A DNA stretch of 64,000 nucleotides from Belliella alkalica (lineage in GTDB: Bacteria; Bacteroidota; Bacteroidia; Cytophagales; Cyclobacteriaceae): the NCBI RefSeq assembly GCF_022549785.1, contig NZ_JAKZGO010000003.1:298439-362438 (forward strand). The letters run 5' to 3'. The position numbers and the translations under genes were made by a program. This document shows positions 17,987-29,575 of the stretch, in pieces. Positions within the stretch are counted from its first letter, which is position 1; each line of letters opens with the position of its first letter. Below the pieces are notes generated by a model. The model searched no databases. It was not told the DNA's origin and was given only the letters and a program-made list of their open reading frames with translations.

Positions 17987-18427
17987 TTAGTATTCATCAT
18001 TAACCTCTATCCAATAGCCATCAGGATCTCTAAGGTAAATTTGTTGTACGCCATCTGGACGGATGTTTATTTTTCCTTTTTCTCCGGGCCAATCTTCAAA
18101 TGCAATTTTGTGTTTTTCCAGGTTTTTGATAAAATCACCCATGTCAGTTATGCTAAAACAAAGGTGGTTTATTTTGTTAATAGTGACAGGTTCCCACACA
18201 TCTTCAATGATATGAAGTTGGACATTGTTTCCAATATCAAACCATGCATGTAAACCGTCTTTAAAAGGTTCGTCAATTTCTTTGAAATTTAATACGTCTC
18301 TATAAAAATCAGCACTTCGCTGCAAGTCACTTACATAAACGGCGATATGGGTTATTTTTACTTGTGCCTGAATATTTTCACTCATTAGTATAAAGCTTAG
18401 CGTTAAAGTTAGAATAAATGATTTCAT
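17987..18427 (-). CDS. Exported VOC (glyoxalase-fold) protein
   Basis: The 146-residue protein has an N-terminal signal peptide (MKSFILTLTLSFILMSENIQAQ) and one vicinal-oxygen-chelate domain: KITHIAVYVSDLQRSADFYRDVL, HLCFSITDM and YLRDPDGYWIEVND. Metal-ligand positions include His in the first strand, a glutamate in the last strand and a His in HLCF. Lactoylglutathione-lyase-like annotation would be conventional, but an exported form does not fit cytosolic methylglyoxal detoxification. The reaction is unknown. Confidence 0.8.
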   Translation of the reverse strand: MKSFILTLTLSFILMSENIQAQVKITHIAVYVSDLQRSADFYRDVLNFKEIDEPFKDGLHAWFDIGNNVQLHIIEDVWEPVTINKINHLCFSITDMGDFIKNLEKHKIAFEDWPGEKGKINIRPDGVQQIYLRDPDGYWIEVNDEY

Positions 18428-18511
18428 CTGGTTTAGGGTTATATAATCACTAAGTTAACAGAATAAAAAGAAAGGTTGAATTATGAGTTGTCATTATCAA
18501 TAATTAAGTAA

Positions 18512-18664
18512 TATGATTATCCGCAATCATGCCACTAATCAATTAAACGATTGTTTTTTGGCAAACTGATACTAATAGATATTGGATATTTATTGATATT
18601 GGTTCGAAATCACAGGTTAATTCAATTATTTAGATTCTACTGGTATGAAAACGGATATACATAT
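18512..18664 (-). repeat. 153-bp repeat, copy B (inverted relative to copy A)
   Basis: This is the reverse-complement partner of 13394-13546 with about four substitutions. Copies A and B bracket a 5-kb segment holding the TonB receptor, the M1 peptidase and the VOC gene. Confidence 0.9.
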
Positions 18665-18828
18665 TAAGTAAATATGATGGTTCTGTTATTCGCTTTTTTT
18701 TACATCAGCGAGGAGTGATCAATCTAAATTTTTAATAAATCAAAAGAAAGGCGGGTAGTAATTGCTTTTGGAAAAGTGGGCGACGTCCTGAGACCATCTG
18801 GAAGAGACTTTCTGATAGATATAAAATA

Positions 18829-18865
18829 AAAAAAGGGAGATCATTAATTTGGTCTCCCTTTTTTG
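18829..18865 (-). terminator. Terminator behind the CtpA-type protease gene
   Basis: GGGAGATC and GGTCTCCC pair over 8 bp with one G-U pair. A's lie on one side and T's on the other, so it works on the minus strand, just after the protease stop, and possibly on the plus strand too. Confidence 0.7.
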
Positions 18866-18877
18866 TATTAGGGTTAA

Positions 18878-20518
18878 TTATTCATTTGTATTTGCGGATA
18901 GAGCAAGCTTCTCTGCTTCATCAAACAACTTGATCGCTTGTAGGTATATTTCGTTGATGTCGTTGATTACCTTATAGTAAGCATTATCATCGAAGATGTT
19001 CCTTCCCATGTTAGCTTTAATAAGTGTCTTGAGATAGTCTTTGGATTTATTGAAGTCTTTTTCTTCAAATTTAACTTTGTTTCTTTCTCCTACTTTTATC
19101 AGTGCTTGAAGCATTTCGTCTGACACTTGATACTTGCTGTAGTAGTCTTCAAAGCTCATTCCATCAAACTTCTTCTTGTTTTTGTCTAAGTATTCAAGAA
19201 CAAACTCTCTAGCCGAGTCCGAATTGAAAAGTCTGTTGACGTAAGAGCTAGACATAGTGGTGTCCAATGGTACAAAGAAGTCTGGCATTATTCCACCTCC
19301 GCCATAAACGGCTCTTCCTGATTTGGTTTCATATCTAAGGCTATCATTGAATTTAACACTGTCAGCAGAGAAAAACTCACCGTGCTCAAACCTTTTGATC
19401 CAATCCAAACTGTATTCATCCTCGTTGTCTCCATAAGGTTTTTGGATAGATCTTCCAGAAGGAGTGAAATACCTTGCGATAGTCAGTCTTAATTCAGCTC
19501 CATCAGAAAGTGGTATTGGCATTTGTACCAGCCCTTTACCAAAAGACCTTCTACCTACAATTAGTCCTCTGTCATTGTCTTGAATTGCACCTGCCACAAT
19601 CTCAGAAGCTGAGGCACTTCCTTCATTAATCAAAACGATTACAGATCCTTCCTCAAAATCACCTTGTTTTACTGCGAAGGCCTTTTGATTAAACTTATTC
19701 GTTTTTCCTTCTTGGGACACGATTACAGCGTTGCTTCCTAAGATTTCATCTGCTATATTGATAGCAGCTCCCATATATCCTCCGGGGTTACTCTGCAGAT
19801 CTAACACTAGCTTGGTCATACCCTGTTCCTTAAGTTCAGAAACTGATTTTTTGAACTCTTCGTAGGTTGTGGCTGCAAACCTAGTCACTTTAATGTATCC
19901 TACCTCATCATTTATCATATAGGAAGCATTGATAGAATATTGAGGTATCTTATCTCTCACAATATCGAACTTGATAAGATCTCTTTGGGATTTTCTCTTT
20001 ACTTCAACTTCTACCACACTTCCGCTAGGGCCCCTCAATAAGCTGAATACATCATTATTTGTAATTCCTGTTCCTGCAACAGTTTCACCATCTACTTTGA
20101 TGATTTGATCACCTGATTGGATCCCTAATTTCTCTGAAGGACCACCTGTAAGTGGTGCTACTACATAAATAGTGTCTCTGATAATGCCAAATTCTACACC
20201 AATTCCATCAAAATTCCCTTCAAGTTGTGATTTCGCAAGTGCAGCATCTTTTGCAGGGATGTAGCTGGAATGTGGATCTAACTTCTCCAACATTTTCTCA
20301 ATTCCAAACTCAACCAACTCATTAGTATTCACACTGTCTACATAATCCCTGTTGATATAAGTTACTATTTCCTGAAGTTTATAAATAGCAGCTTTCAGGT
20401 CATTTCTGTCTGTTTTTGGTTCAGCAAAAGTAGCACCTATCCAAACTCCCGCAGCAATTGCAAGCGCGATAATGATTGGAAGACGGACCTGTGCTTTTGT
20501 GTTTTTAATTTCGCTCAC
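18878..20518 (-). CDS. ctpA: S41 family C-terminal processing protease (CtpA/Tsp type)
   Basis: The 546-residue protein has an N-terminal membrane anchor (LPIIIALAIAAGVWIGATFA), a PDZ domain (about residues 95-180, with the GIGVEFG carboxylate loop) and the S41 catalytic core. The nucleophile is Ser303 in EGSASASEIVAGAIQDNDRG and the general base Lys328 in RRSFGKGLVQ, 25 residues later as in the family. It faces the periplasm and cleaves proteins from nonpolar C-termini. A C-terminal helical tail of about 130 residues is usual in Bacteroidota homologues. Confidence 0.93.
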   Translation of the reverse strand: MSEIKNTKAQVRLPIIIALAIAAGVWIGATFAEPKTDRNDLKAAIYKLQEIVTYINRDYVDSVNTNELVEFGIEKMLEKLDPHSSYIPAKDAALAKSQLEGNFDGIGVEFGIIRDTIYVVAPLTGGPSEKLGIQSGDQIIKVDGETVAGTGITNNDVFSLLRGPSGSVVEVEVKRKSQRDLIKFDIVRDKIPQYSINASYMINDEVGYIKVTRFAATTYEEFKKSVSELKEQGMTKLVLDLQSNPGGYMGAAINIADEILGSNAVIVSQEGKTNKFNQKAFAVKQGDFEEGSVIVLINEGSASASEIVAGAIQDNDRGLIVGRRSFGKGLVQMPIPLSDGAELRLTIARYFTPSGRSIQKPYGDNEDEYSLDWIKRFEHGEFFSADSVKFNDSLRYETKSGRAVYGGGGIMPDFFVPLDTTMSSSYVNRLFNSDSAREFVLEYLDKNKKKFDGMSFEDYYSKYQVSDEMLQALIKVGERNKVKFEEKDFNKSKDYLKTLIKANMGRNIFDDNAYYKVINDINEIYLQAIKLFDEAEKLALSANTNE

Positions 20519-20561
20519 GATATCCTCTGGTTATTTTTTAATTACTTTATTGGAAATTCTT

Positions 20562-20594
20562 CAAATATACTACATAACTGAATTTTTATGCAAT
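20562..20594 (-). promoter_or_regulatory. Promoter of the CtpA-type protease gene
   Basis: On the minus strand TATATTTG (20562-20569) is preceded by TTG (20592-20594) at a 22-nt spacing, within the 17-23 range of Bacteroidota promoters. It lies 43 bp upstream of the start codon. Confidence 0.5.
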
Positions 20595-20635
20595 TCGTTT
20601 TTATAAACGCAATAAATTCAATTTAGATAAAGAAT

Positions 20636-20668
20636 TTGGGCAATTTCTCTTAAAATGCTTTACTTTTG
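20636..20668 (+). promoter_or_regulatory. Promoter of hemerythrin-like gene, predicting a leaderless mRNA
   Basis: TTTG (20636-20639), 21-nt spacer, TACTTTTG (20661-20668). The start codon begins at 20674, only 5 nt after the -7 box, where transcription itself should begin. Confidence 0.55.
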
Positions 20669-20673
20669 TCTAT

Positions 20674-21432
20674 ATGTTGAATCCAAAAGATATACAAAAG
20701 TCTCGAATCAAAGAACTCGTATCTGAGAATTATGTTTTTGCGGCTGTTTTGCATTATTTTGGAATAAATTTTTATCAATATGAGGAGAATTCTTTGCTAG
20801 AGGTTTGTAAGAAATTCAAAGTAAACCCTAATCACCTTGTAGAAGAATTGGAAGTGTGGGCAAACAGAAAGGAGCCTAAATCAGAAGAGCTGTACTTACA
20901 TCCAATAGAGGTTCTGGTAGCTTATCTCAAAAAGAAACACTATTTCTTTGTTAGACAAGAGTTGCCCTTTTTATCAAATATGGTCACAGGCATCAGTAGA
21001 GATGATAAATATGCTGGAATATTGTCAGACCTAAGGATTATGTTTCCTTTGTTTGTAGAAGATTTTATCCACCATATTCACGAAGAAGAAAGTCGCGTAT
21101 TCAAAAGAATTCAGTTATTGCAAGAAATAGAATCAGGAGGATTTAGATTAAATGATGCATTGACGATTTTGGAAGAAAGTCCAATTAAATCCATGGCGCA
21201 TGCTCATGAGGATCATGATGATGAAATGGTGGGGATCAGAAAATTAACAAAAAATTATGAGTTGCCAGAAGACGCTCCCCTCAGCATGAAAATTCTCTAC
21301 AGTGAACTTCAGAATTTTGAGAAAGAGCTTATCATTCATGCTAAAATCGAAGACGAGCTTCTATTTCCAAAAGCGGTAGAATTGGAAAAAGAAGTGCTTC
21401 GAATGGTGAAAAAACAAATTAGCAGTAATTAA
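20674..21432 (+). CDS. Hemerythrin-domain protein, iron-sulfur cluster repair (Ric/YtfE-like)
   Basis: The 252-residue protein has an N-terminal DUF542-like region (residues 10-75: VSENYVFAAVLHYFGINFY) and a C-terminal four-helix hemerythrin domain. Likely di-iron ligands are the His and Glu in FIHHIHEEESRVF, the HAHEDHDDEM segment and HAKIEDELLFPKA. In RIC proteins the N-terminal segment carries a Cys used in nitric oxide handling; here Cys appears only at LLEVCKKF. The family repairs Fe-S clusters after nitrosative or oxidative damage. It overlaps the next gene by one base (TAATG), so it is translationally linked to ruvX. Confidence 0.85.
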   Translation: MLNPKDIQKSRIKELVSENYVFAAVLHYFGINFYQYEENSLLEVCKKFKVNPNHLVEELEVWANRKEPKSEELYLHPIEVLVAYLKKKHYFFVRQELPFLSNMVTGISRDDKYAGILSDLRIMFPLFVEDFIHHIHEEESRVFKRIQLLQEIESGGFRLNDALTILEESPIKSMAHAHEDHDDEMVGIRKLTKNYELPEDAPLSMKILYSELQNFEKELIIHAKIEDELLFPKAVELEKEVLRMVKKQISSN

Positions 21433-21845
21433 TGAGTAGGGTTTTAGCAATTGATTTGGGAACCAAAAGAACAGGTATTGCAGTTACAGATGTTCTTAAG
21501 ATTACAGCAAATCCACTAGAAACGATTGAAACATCAAAGCTCGTAGATTTTCTTACGAATTATTTCCAAAAGGAAGAAGTGGAGGTAATCGTCTTGGGGT
21601 ATCCGAAATCACTGGATGGTTCTGACAATGAAATGACACCAAGAGTAATTAGCTTAAAGGATCGTTTGGGGAAAATATTTGTAGACAAGAAAATTGTACT
21701 CGTGGATGAAAGGTTCACCTCAAAGATGGCTATGCAAAGCATGATCACTATGGGGAGCAAAAAGAAAGACAGAAAAGAAAAAGCAGGCAATCTTGACAAA
21801 ATAAGCGCCGCAATTATATTACAAACCTATTTACAGCAATTATGA
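21432..21845 (+). CDS. ruvX: Holliday-junction-resolvase-like / pre-16S rRNA nuclease YqgF
   Basis: The 137-residue RNase H-fold protein has the motifs VLAIDLGTKRTGIAVTD (first catalytic Asp), VEVIVLGYPKSLDGSD, LVDERFTSKMA and a C-terminal DKISAAIILQTYLQQ with the last acidic residue. The family matures the 5' end of 16S rRNA and may resolve junctions. It overlaps both neighbours by 1-4 bp (hemerythrin gene upstream, def downstream), forming a tight operon. Confidence 0.93.
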   Translation: MSRVLAIDLGTKRTGIAVTDVLKITANPLETIETSKLVDFLTNYFQKEEVEVIVLGYPKSLDGSDNEMTPRVISLKDRLGKIFVDKKIVLVDERFTSKMAMQSMITMGSKKKDRKEKAGNLDKISAAIILQTYLQQL

Positions 21846-22396
21846 TTTATCCGATAGTAGCATACGGAAATCCAATATTAAAAAAAGAAGCAGAGGAAAT
21901 TAATGAAGGTGATGATATCTCCACATTGATCAAAGACATGTATAGCACCATGGACCATGCAAGTGGTGTGGGACTGGCAGCGCCTCAAATCAATCAAGGG
22001 ATTAGATTGTTTGTGATAGATAGTTCTTTGATGCTCGATGAGGAAGATGAAGAAACTGGAATCCGTAGAGCATTTATCAATCCAATCATTTTGGATGAAT
22101 ACGGCGATAATTATGGTTTTGAAGAAGGTTGTCTGAGTATCCCTGAAGTGAGAGCTGAAATCATCAGACCTGAGAAGCTTACTATCGAGTATTATGATGA
22201 GAATTGGAATTTGAAAGAAGAGGAATTCTCAGGTATGACTGCCCGTGTCATCCAACACGAATATGATCATTTGGAAGGAATTCTTTTTATTGATTATCTA
22301 AAAGGTTTGAAAAAAAGGATGGTTCAAAGCAAGTTGATAGAAGTAAGTAAAGGGAAAATTTCCACAGACTATAGAATGATTTACCCATTGAGATAA
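21842..22396 (+). CDS. def: Peptide deformylase
   Basis: The 184-residue metalloenzyme contains all three motifs: GVGLAAPQI (residues 43-51), EGCLS (zinc ligand Cys97) and QHEYDHLEG (zinc ligands His139 and His143, catalytic Glu140). It removes the formyl group from nascent proteins. Its start overlaps the ruvX stop (ATGA). Confidence 0.97.
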   Translation: MIYPIVAYGNPILKKEAEEINEGDDISTLIKDMYSTMDHASGVGLAAPQINQGIRLFVIDSSLMLDEEDEETGIRRAFINPIILDEYGDNYGFEEGCLSIPEVRAEIIRPEKLTIEYYDENWNLKEEEFSGMTARVIQHEYDHLEGILFIDYLKGLKKRMVQSKLIEVSKGKISTDYRMIYPLR

Positions 22397-22402
22397 ATCT
22401 AG

Positions 22403-22437
22403 GCCAACAGAAATTAAAGTCTGTTGGCTTTTTTTTA
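22403..22437 (+). terminator. Terminator of the hemerythrin-ruvX-def operon
   Basis: GCCAACAGA and TCTGTTGGC form a perfect 9-bp stem with an 8-nt loop, followed by a run of T's. Confidence 0.9.
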
Positions 22438-22508
22438 AATTTTCTTTTTTCGGAAAATACTTATTCCTTCAAACAATCAATTTGGCACTTTCTCAATCCT
22501 AAAGCAAT

Positions 22509-23333
22509 ATGAAAAATAAACCAAATCTAAAAATAGCACTGATTCAAACAGATCTTTATTGGCACGATAAGACAGCCAATTTTAGCATGCTGGAAGAAAA
22601 GATTTGGGAAATCGATGGAGAGGTCGATCTGATAATATTGCCAGAAATGTTTTCGACGGGCTTTACCATGGAAGTAAAAGAATATGGGGAGCCGATGAAT
22701 TTCACTGCCTGCAAATGGCTGAAACAAATGGCAGCACAGACAGGGGCGGTAGTTACAGGAAGTGTGATTATCAAAGAAGGAGATGATTATTACAACAGAA
22801 TGCTTTGGGCTTGCCCAGATGGGGAATTGATGCACTATGATAAAAGACACCTCTTCAGAATGGCAAATGAAGACGAGCATTTCTCAATGGGTCAAGAAAG
22901 AAGAATTTTCCAGATAAAAGGATGGAATATCCTGCCGCAGATATGTTACGATCTTAGATTTCCAGTTTGGTCTAGGAATACTTCTAAGGATGGGAAAATG
23001 GATTATGATATCTCTATCTACATAGCTAGTTGGCCAAAGCCGAGAATAAGCGCGTGGGACATTCTTTTGCAGGCCAGAGCAGTGGAGAATTTGGTATATT
23101 CTATAGGTGTAAATAGAATTGGTGAGGATGGGAACGGAGTTCTTTATTCAGGAAACTCTGCAGTGTATAACTTCAAAGGTGATCAATTAATGTTTTCCAA
23201 AGACCAAGAGCAAACTTTGATTGTTGAATTAAATTTCGAAGCACTTAATTCGTTTAGACAAAAATTTCCAGCATGGAAAGATTCAGATAATTTTCAAATC
23301 ATAGAATCAAGGACAAAGCAGAACTCAAATTAG
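22509..23333 (+). CDS. Nitrilase-superfamily amidohydrolase (omega-amidase type)
   Basis: The 274-residue protein carries the nitrilase triad: Glu46 in LIILPEMFSTGF, Lys112 in YDKRHLFRMANEDEHF and Cys146 in PQICYDLRFPVWSRN. The RHLFRMA and EMFSTGF signatures match the Nit2/YafV omega-amidase branch, which hydrolyses 2-oxoglutaramate or 2-oxosuccinamate in repair of glutamine/methionine-salvage by-products. It is a single gene between terminators. Confidence 0.88.
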   Translation: MKNKPNLKIALIQTDLYWHDKTANFSMLEEKIWEIDGEVDLIILPEMFSTGFTMEVKEYGEPMNFTACKWLKQMAAQTGAVVTGSVIIKEGDDYYNRMLWACPDGELMHYDKRHLFRMANEDEHFSMGQERRIFQIKGWNILPQICYDLRFPVWSRNTSKDGKMDYDISIYIASWPKPRISAWDILLQARAVENLVYSIGVNRIGEDGNGVLYSGNSAVYNFKGDQLMFSKDQEQTLIVELNFEALNSFRQKFPAWKDSDNFQIIESRTKQNSN

Positions 23334-23461
23334 ATTCCATAAGGCTAATCAATCTTTGAAACTGCGATTTTTTGATTAATTTAGCCCGAATTTTAATAGA
23401 AAGATAAAAAGGCCACTTTCTCTTGCGTTTTTATCATTATACTTCATATATATCAAATTAA

Positions 23462-25711
<2,250 letters not shown>

Positions 25712-25736
25712 AGATGATAACCTTCTCATAATAAAT

Positions 25737-25773
25737 AAAAAGGCTGTACCCTAGTTGGAGTACAGCCTTTTTA
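25737..25773. terminator. Bidirectional terminator between isocitrate dehydrogenase and protease genes
   Basis: AGGCTGTAC and GTACAGCCT pair perfectly, flanked by A's on the left and T's on the right. It serves the converging genes on both sides. Confidence 0.9.
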
Positions 25774-25774
25774 T

Positions 25775-26704
25775 TTATTGTTCTGTAAATTTCACCTTGT
25801 GCAAGGTTAAAAATTCTTTTATAATATTTACATGAATGCATTCGCCGAGGTGGATAAAGGAGTAGTCATTTATTTTTTTGCTTTTTCCTTTGCTAATGAT
25901 TTCTTTATCCTCTATATCAAATCCTAGATGAAGATGTTTTGTACGGCTTTGCATTCCATATACAATTCCGTTTTCATCAAATAGAGGGCCACCACTTTGC
26001 CCTCGAAGTCCAGGCGTACTCATTTCAATACCGTGTTTTACCCCTTTTTTATCACCCAAAAATCGTGTGACCATCCCGTCAATGGGGAATCTAGGAGAGG
26101 ACTTTACACCATCACTGGTCCATTCGATATCGTCAGATTCAAGATTGAGTTTGAAATTGCTGAATTCTGGAAAAGGGAACCCTAGGCGACAAAGAAATTT
26201 GCCTTGATTGATTGAGTCTGCATTTTTAGGAAAAACAGCATGACCATGATAAAGCGTTTTGCTAAAATCATTAAACTTGATAATCGCTAAATCATATTCA
26301 GGGTGAAGGTGATAAGTGAATCCGGAAATTTTGTCAATACAATCTATGAAAGTGCTTTTCATCTGTATTGTGCTATTCTCTAAAAGTTTGTATTTTACCT
26401 CTAGATTTTTTAATGTTTGCTTATATTTCCCATCTCTAGGAACTCTTGAACAATCCTGTTTAAATGCTTTGTAATTATTATTTAATGGTGTTCCACTTGA
26501 AATCCATTGGACGACATGCTTACAGGTAATAGCATAACCATGTTCATTTACAAAAAAAAGAGTAGCTGCGCCAGGTATTATTTTTTGACTTTTGTAATTT
26601 CTACTTATTGAATGAATCGCTCTTGTAAATCCAGATACTTTTGATATTGCGTCAACGAACATTTTAAATAATTTTGGTTTTGGAAGAAAATGTAATATAA
26701 ACAA
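25775..26704 (-). CDS. Trypsin-like serine protease domain protein
   Basis: The 309-residue protein shows a chymotrypsin-fold triad: His in HGYAITCKHVVQWIS (about residue 60), Asp in HPEYDLAIIKFND (about 140) and Ser in GLRGQSGGPLFDENG (about 238). No PDZ domain follows and no clear signal peptide is present, so it may act in the cytoplasm. A second in-frame ATG at 26662 (residue 15) may be the true start. It converges on the isocitrate dehydrogenase gene. Its substrate is unknown; such orphan S1 proteins sometimes belong to defence or stress modules, but nothing around it supports that. Confidence 0.75.
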   Translation of the reverse strand: MFILHFLPKPKLFKMFVDAISKVSGFTRAIHSISRNYKSQKIIPGAATLFFVNEHGYAITCKHVVQWISSGTPLNNNYKAFKQDCSRVPRDGKYKQTLKNLEVKYKLLENSTIQMKSTFIDCIDKISGFTYHLHPEYDLAIIKFNDFSKTLYHGHAVFPKNADSINQGKFLCRLGFPFPEFSNFKLNLESDDIEWTSDGVKSSPRFPIDGMVTRFLGDKKGVKHGIEMSTPGLRGQSGGPLFDENGIVYGMQSRTKHLHLGFDIEDKEIISKGKSKKINDYSFIHLGECIHVNIIKEFLTLHKVKFTEQ

Positions 26705-26923
26705 TCTAGAAAGAACTAGTCTTTTATGTTATTAATAAATCGCCTGTTTTTAATTGAAACAACTAATTTCAAAATGAGTTTTTTTACGAAATCGATTGTA
26801 TTTCCTAAAGTCTTGAAATCACGAATAGTAACCTGATTATTTATTTGGGTAGGCGAGATATTATTGGTAATTTTATGCAATGTTAATTGTAAATAATTAG
26901 CATCAGACTATTTTGATTTTTGA

Positions 26924-27976
<1,053 letters not shown>

Positions 27977-27997
27977 ATTCGGGTAACACCAAACCTG

Positions 27998-28066
27998 ATC
28001 CCAAAAAGTTTCATCAACTTGAATTTTTCAGTTCAGTAGATTGAAATCTTTTTGGGATTTTGTTTT
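27998..28066 (+). terminator. Terminator of gap
   Basis: ATCCCAAAAAG-TTTCA pairs with TGAAATCTTTTTGGGAT with a one-base bulge, followed by TTTTGTTTTT. Confidence 0.75.
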
Positions 28067-28136
28067 TATCTATAGATTTTTTTGATCCTAGCATTTTTTT
28101 TGCTAATATGAGGTATAATCAAATTTTCCTATCTAC

Positions 28137-28796
28137 ATGATTGCTATTATATTAAGTTTGTTTTTGATTGTTCCAGAAATTGAAGAAAACCACACTGACT
28201 CCATAGCCGATGTTGCACAAAAAAGTGAGTATTTAGAGGTCGATAATAAGAGAATACCTTGGGAAATCAAGGATGCTGTAGTCGAAGCCTTGGCTTACTT
28301 TCCAGAATTGGCAGGGATTTCTATAGATTTTGAGTTCAAGGAGAAAATATCAGGGGCGGTAATGCAAGCACAACCTCGTATACTTACGATGTTTGTGACA
28401 GGAAAGGAAAAAAGAGAATACAGGATAAAGATTACAAGAGCATTTGAATTTGAAGAAGGGACAGTTCTTATAGAAGAAGTTCCACATGATGCGCTGGTAG
28501 GGTGGATCGGTCATGAATTGGGTCATATCATGGATTATAAGAATAGAAGCACAGTAAATATGATGCATTTTGGCATGAGATATATGCTTTCTAACAAAAG
28601 GCTTACAGAGGCCGAATTGGCTGCTGATACTTATGCTATATCATGTGGAATGGGGCATCAGATTTTGACTGTTAAAAATTACATCCTCAATAATGACAAT
28701 TTTAAAGACTCCTACAAAAATAAAATTAGAGATTTGTATATGTCTCCTTTACAGATTTTGAGTTTACAAGAAGAACTGCTAGAAGATGAAGGCTGA
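28137..28796 (+). CDS. Putative zinc metalloprotease (HExxH)
   Basis: The 219-residue protein carries HELGHIMDYKNRS in a helix near residue 123 and, 38 residues on, EAELAADTYAI, a glutamate-rich third-ligand helix as seen in M48- and M78-like peptidases (HExxH...ExxxD). A hydrophobic N-terminus (IAIILSLFLIVPEI) may be a signal or anchor. The architecture is too short for HtpX. I do not recognise the precise family and the substrate is unknown. Confidence 0.65.
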   Translation: MIAIILSLFLIVPEIEENHTDSIADVAQKSEYLEVDNKRIPWEIKDAVVEALAYFPELAGISIDFEFKEKISGAVMQAQPRILTMFVTGKEKREYRIKITRAFEFEEGTVLIEEVPHDALVGWIGHELGHIMDYKNRSTVNMMHFGMRYMLSNKRLTEAELAADTYAISCGMGHQILTVKNYILNNDNFKDSYKNKIRDLYMSPLQILSLQEELLEDEG

Positions 28797-28944
28797 AGTT
28801 TTAGGAATTGGGTTTTGAAGAATGAATAATTAAATCAAAGCATGCTCATTTATTTCCTTTAGTCTTTTTACTTTTTCAGCACTTTTTTTCTCTATTTAGT
28901 TTTAAGGTGTGGTAACTTATTTCAAGCAAACGTGTTGGGTAATT

Positions 28945-29574
28945 ATGAAAAATGAGATTTTGCCAATATTTCCGCTTAAACTTGTAGCTTTCCCTGATGA
29001 GCAATTGAACTTGCATATTTTTGAACCAAGGTACAAGCAGTTGCTTGCTGACGTGCAGAATGGAGATGGGAGGTTTGGTATATCTGTTTACACAGATAAA
29101 CTCATGCCTTTTGGTTCTGAAGTGGTTTTGGAAGAGGTTTCGAAGGTTTATGATGACGGTCGGTTGGATATCAAAACAAGGGTTTTGAGGATCTATGAGT
29201 TAGTAAAATTTGAAAACCCTTACAAAGATAGGATGTATGCAGGAGGAGAGGTGATTTTCTTTGAGAATGACAATGTGCTGCCAAAGAATCTTTACGCAGA
29301 GTTTCTTTTTTATTTGAAGGAATTTTTTCGACTTATTGGTGAACCAGTCAAGATTCATCCGCTTTTAGTAAATTCCTTTACTTGGACTCATAAAATCGGC
29401 CTAACACTTGAAGAAGAATATGAGTTGATAGCTATGAGAAAGGAAATCCAAAGAATTCAATTTTTGATTAAGCACCTTGTTAAAGTTATACCGATTCTCA
29501 GGGAAGTTGAGAAGGCCAAAACCAAAATTCAAATGAATGGGCACTTTAAAACATTGGACGCTTTGGATTTTTAA
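28945..29574 (+). CDS. Lon N-terminal (substrate-binding) domain protein
   Basis: I use the ATG at 28945 (209 residues) because the family begins with LPIFPLKLVAFPDEQLNLHIFEPRYKQL. The upstream in-frame GTG at 28909 would add 12 unrelated residues. The domain alone, without ATPase or protease parts, is the YcaP/Lon-N type, often annotated as a LON peptidase substrate-binding protein. The second half is helical (EEEYELIAMRKEIQRIQFLIKHL). Its role may be peptide binding or protease adaptor; no partner is seen nearby. Confidence 0.85.
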   Translation: MKNEILPIFPLKLVAFPDEQLNLHIFEPRYKQLLADVQNGDGRFGISVYTDKLMPFGSEVVLEEVSKVYDDGRLDIKTRVLRIYELVKFENPYKDRMYAGGEVIFFENDNVLPKNLYAEFLFYLKEFFRLIGEPVKIHPLLVNSFTWTHKIGLTLEEEYELIAMRKEIQRIQFLIKHLVKVIPILREVEKAKTKIQMNGHFKTLDALDF

Positions 29575-29575
29575 A

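Larger units (their letters stand above)
18428..18877. other. Intergenic region with repeat copy B and terminator
   Basis: About 450 bp between two minus-strand genes. It contains the 153-bp repeat and, near 18829-18865, a terminator for the protease gene. The remaining sequence shows no coding frame. Confidence 0.6.

Noticed and set aside
25775..26704. Anti-phage protease effector
   Set aside because: The trypsin-like gene is alone between housekeeping genes, with no partner of a known defence module.
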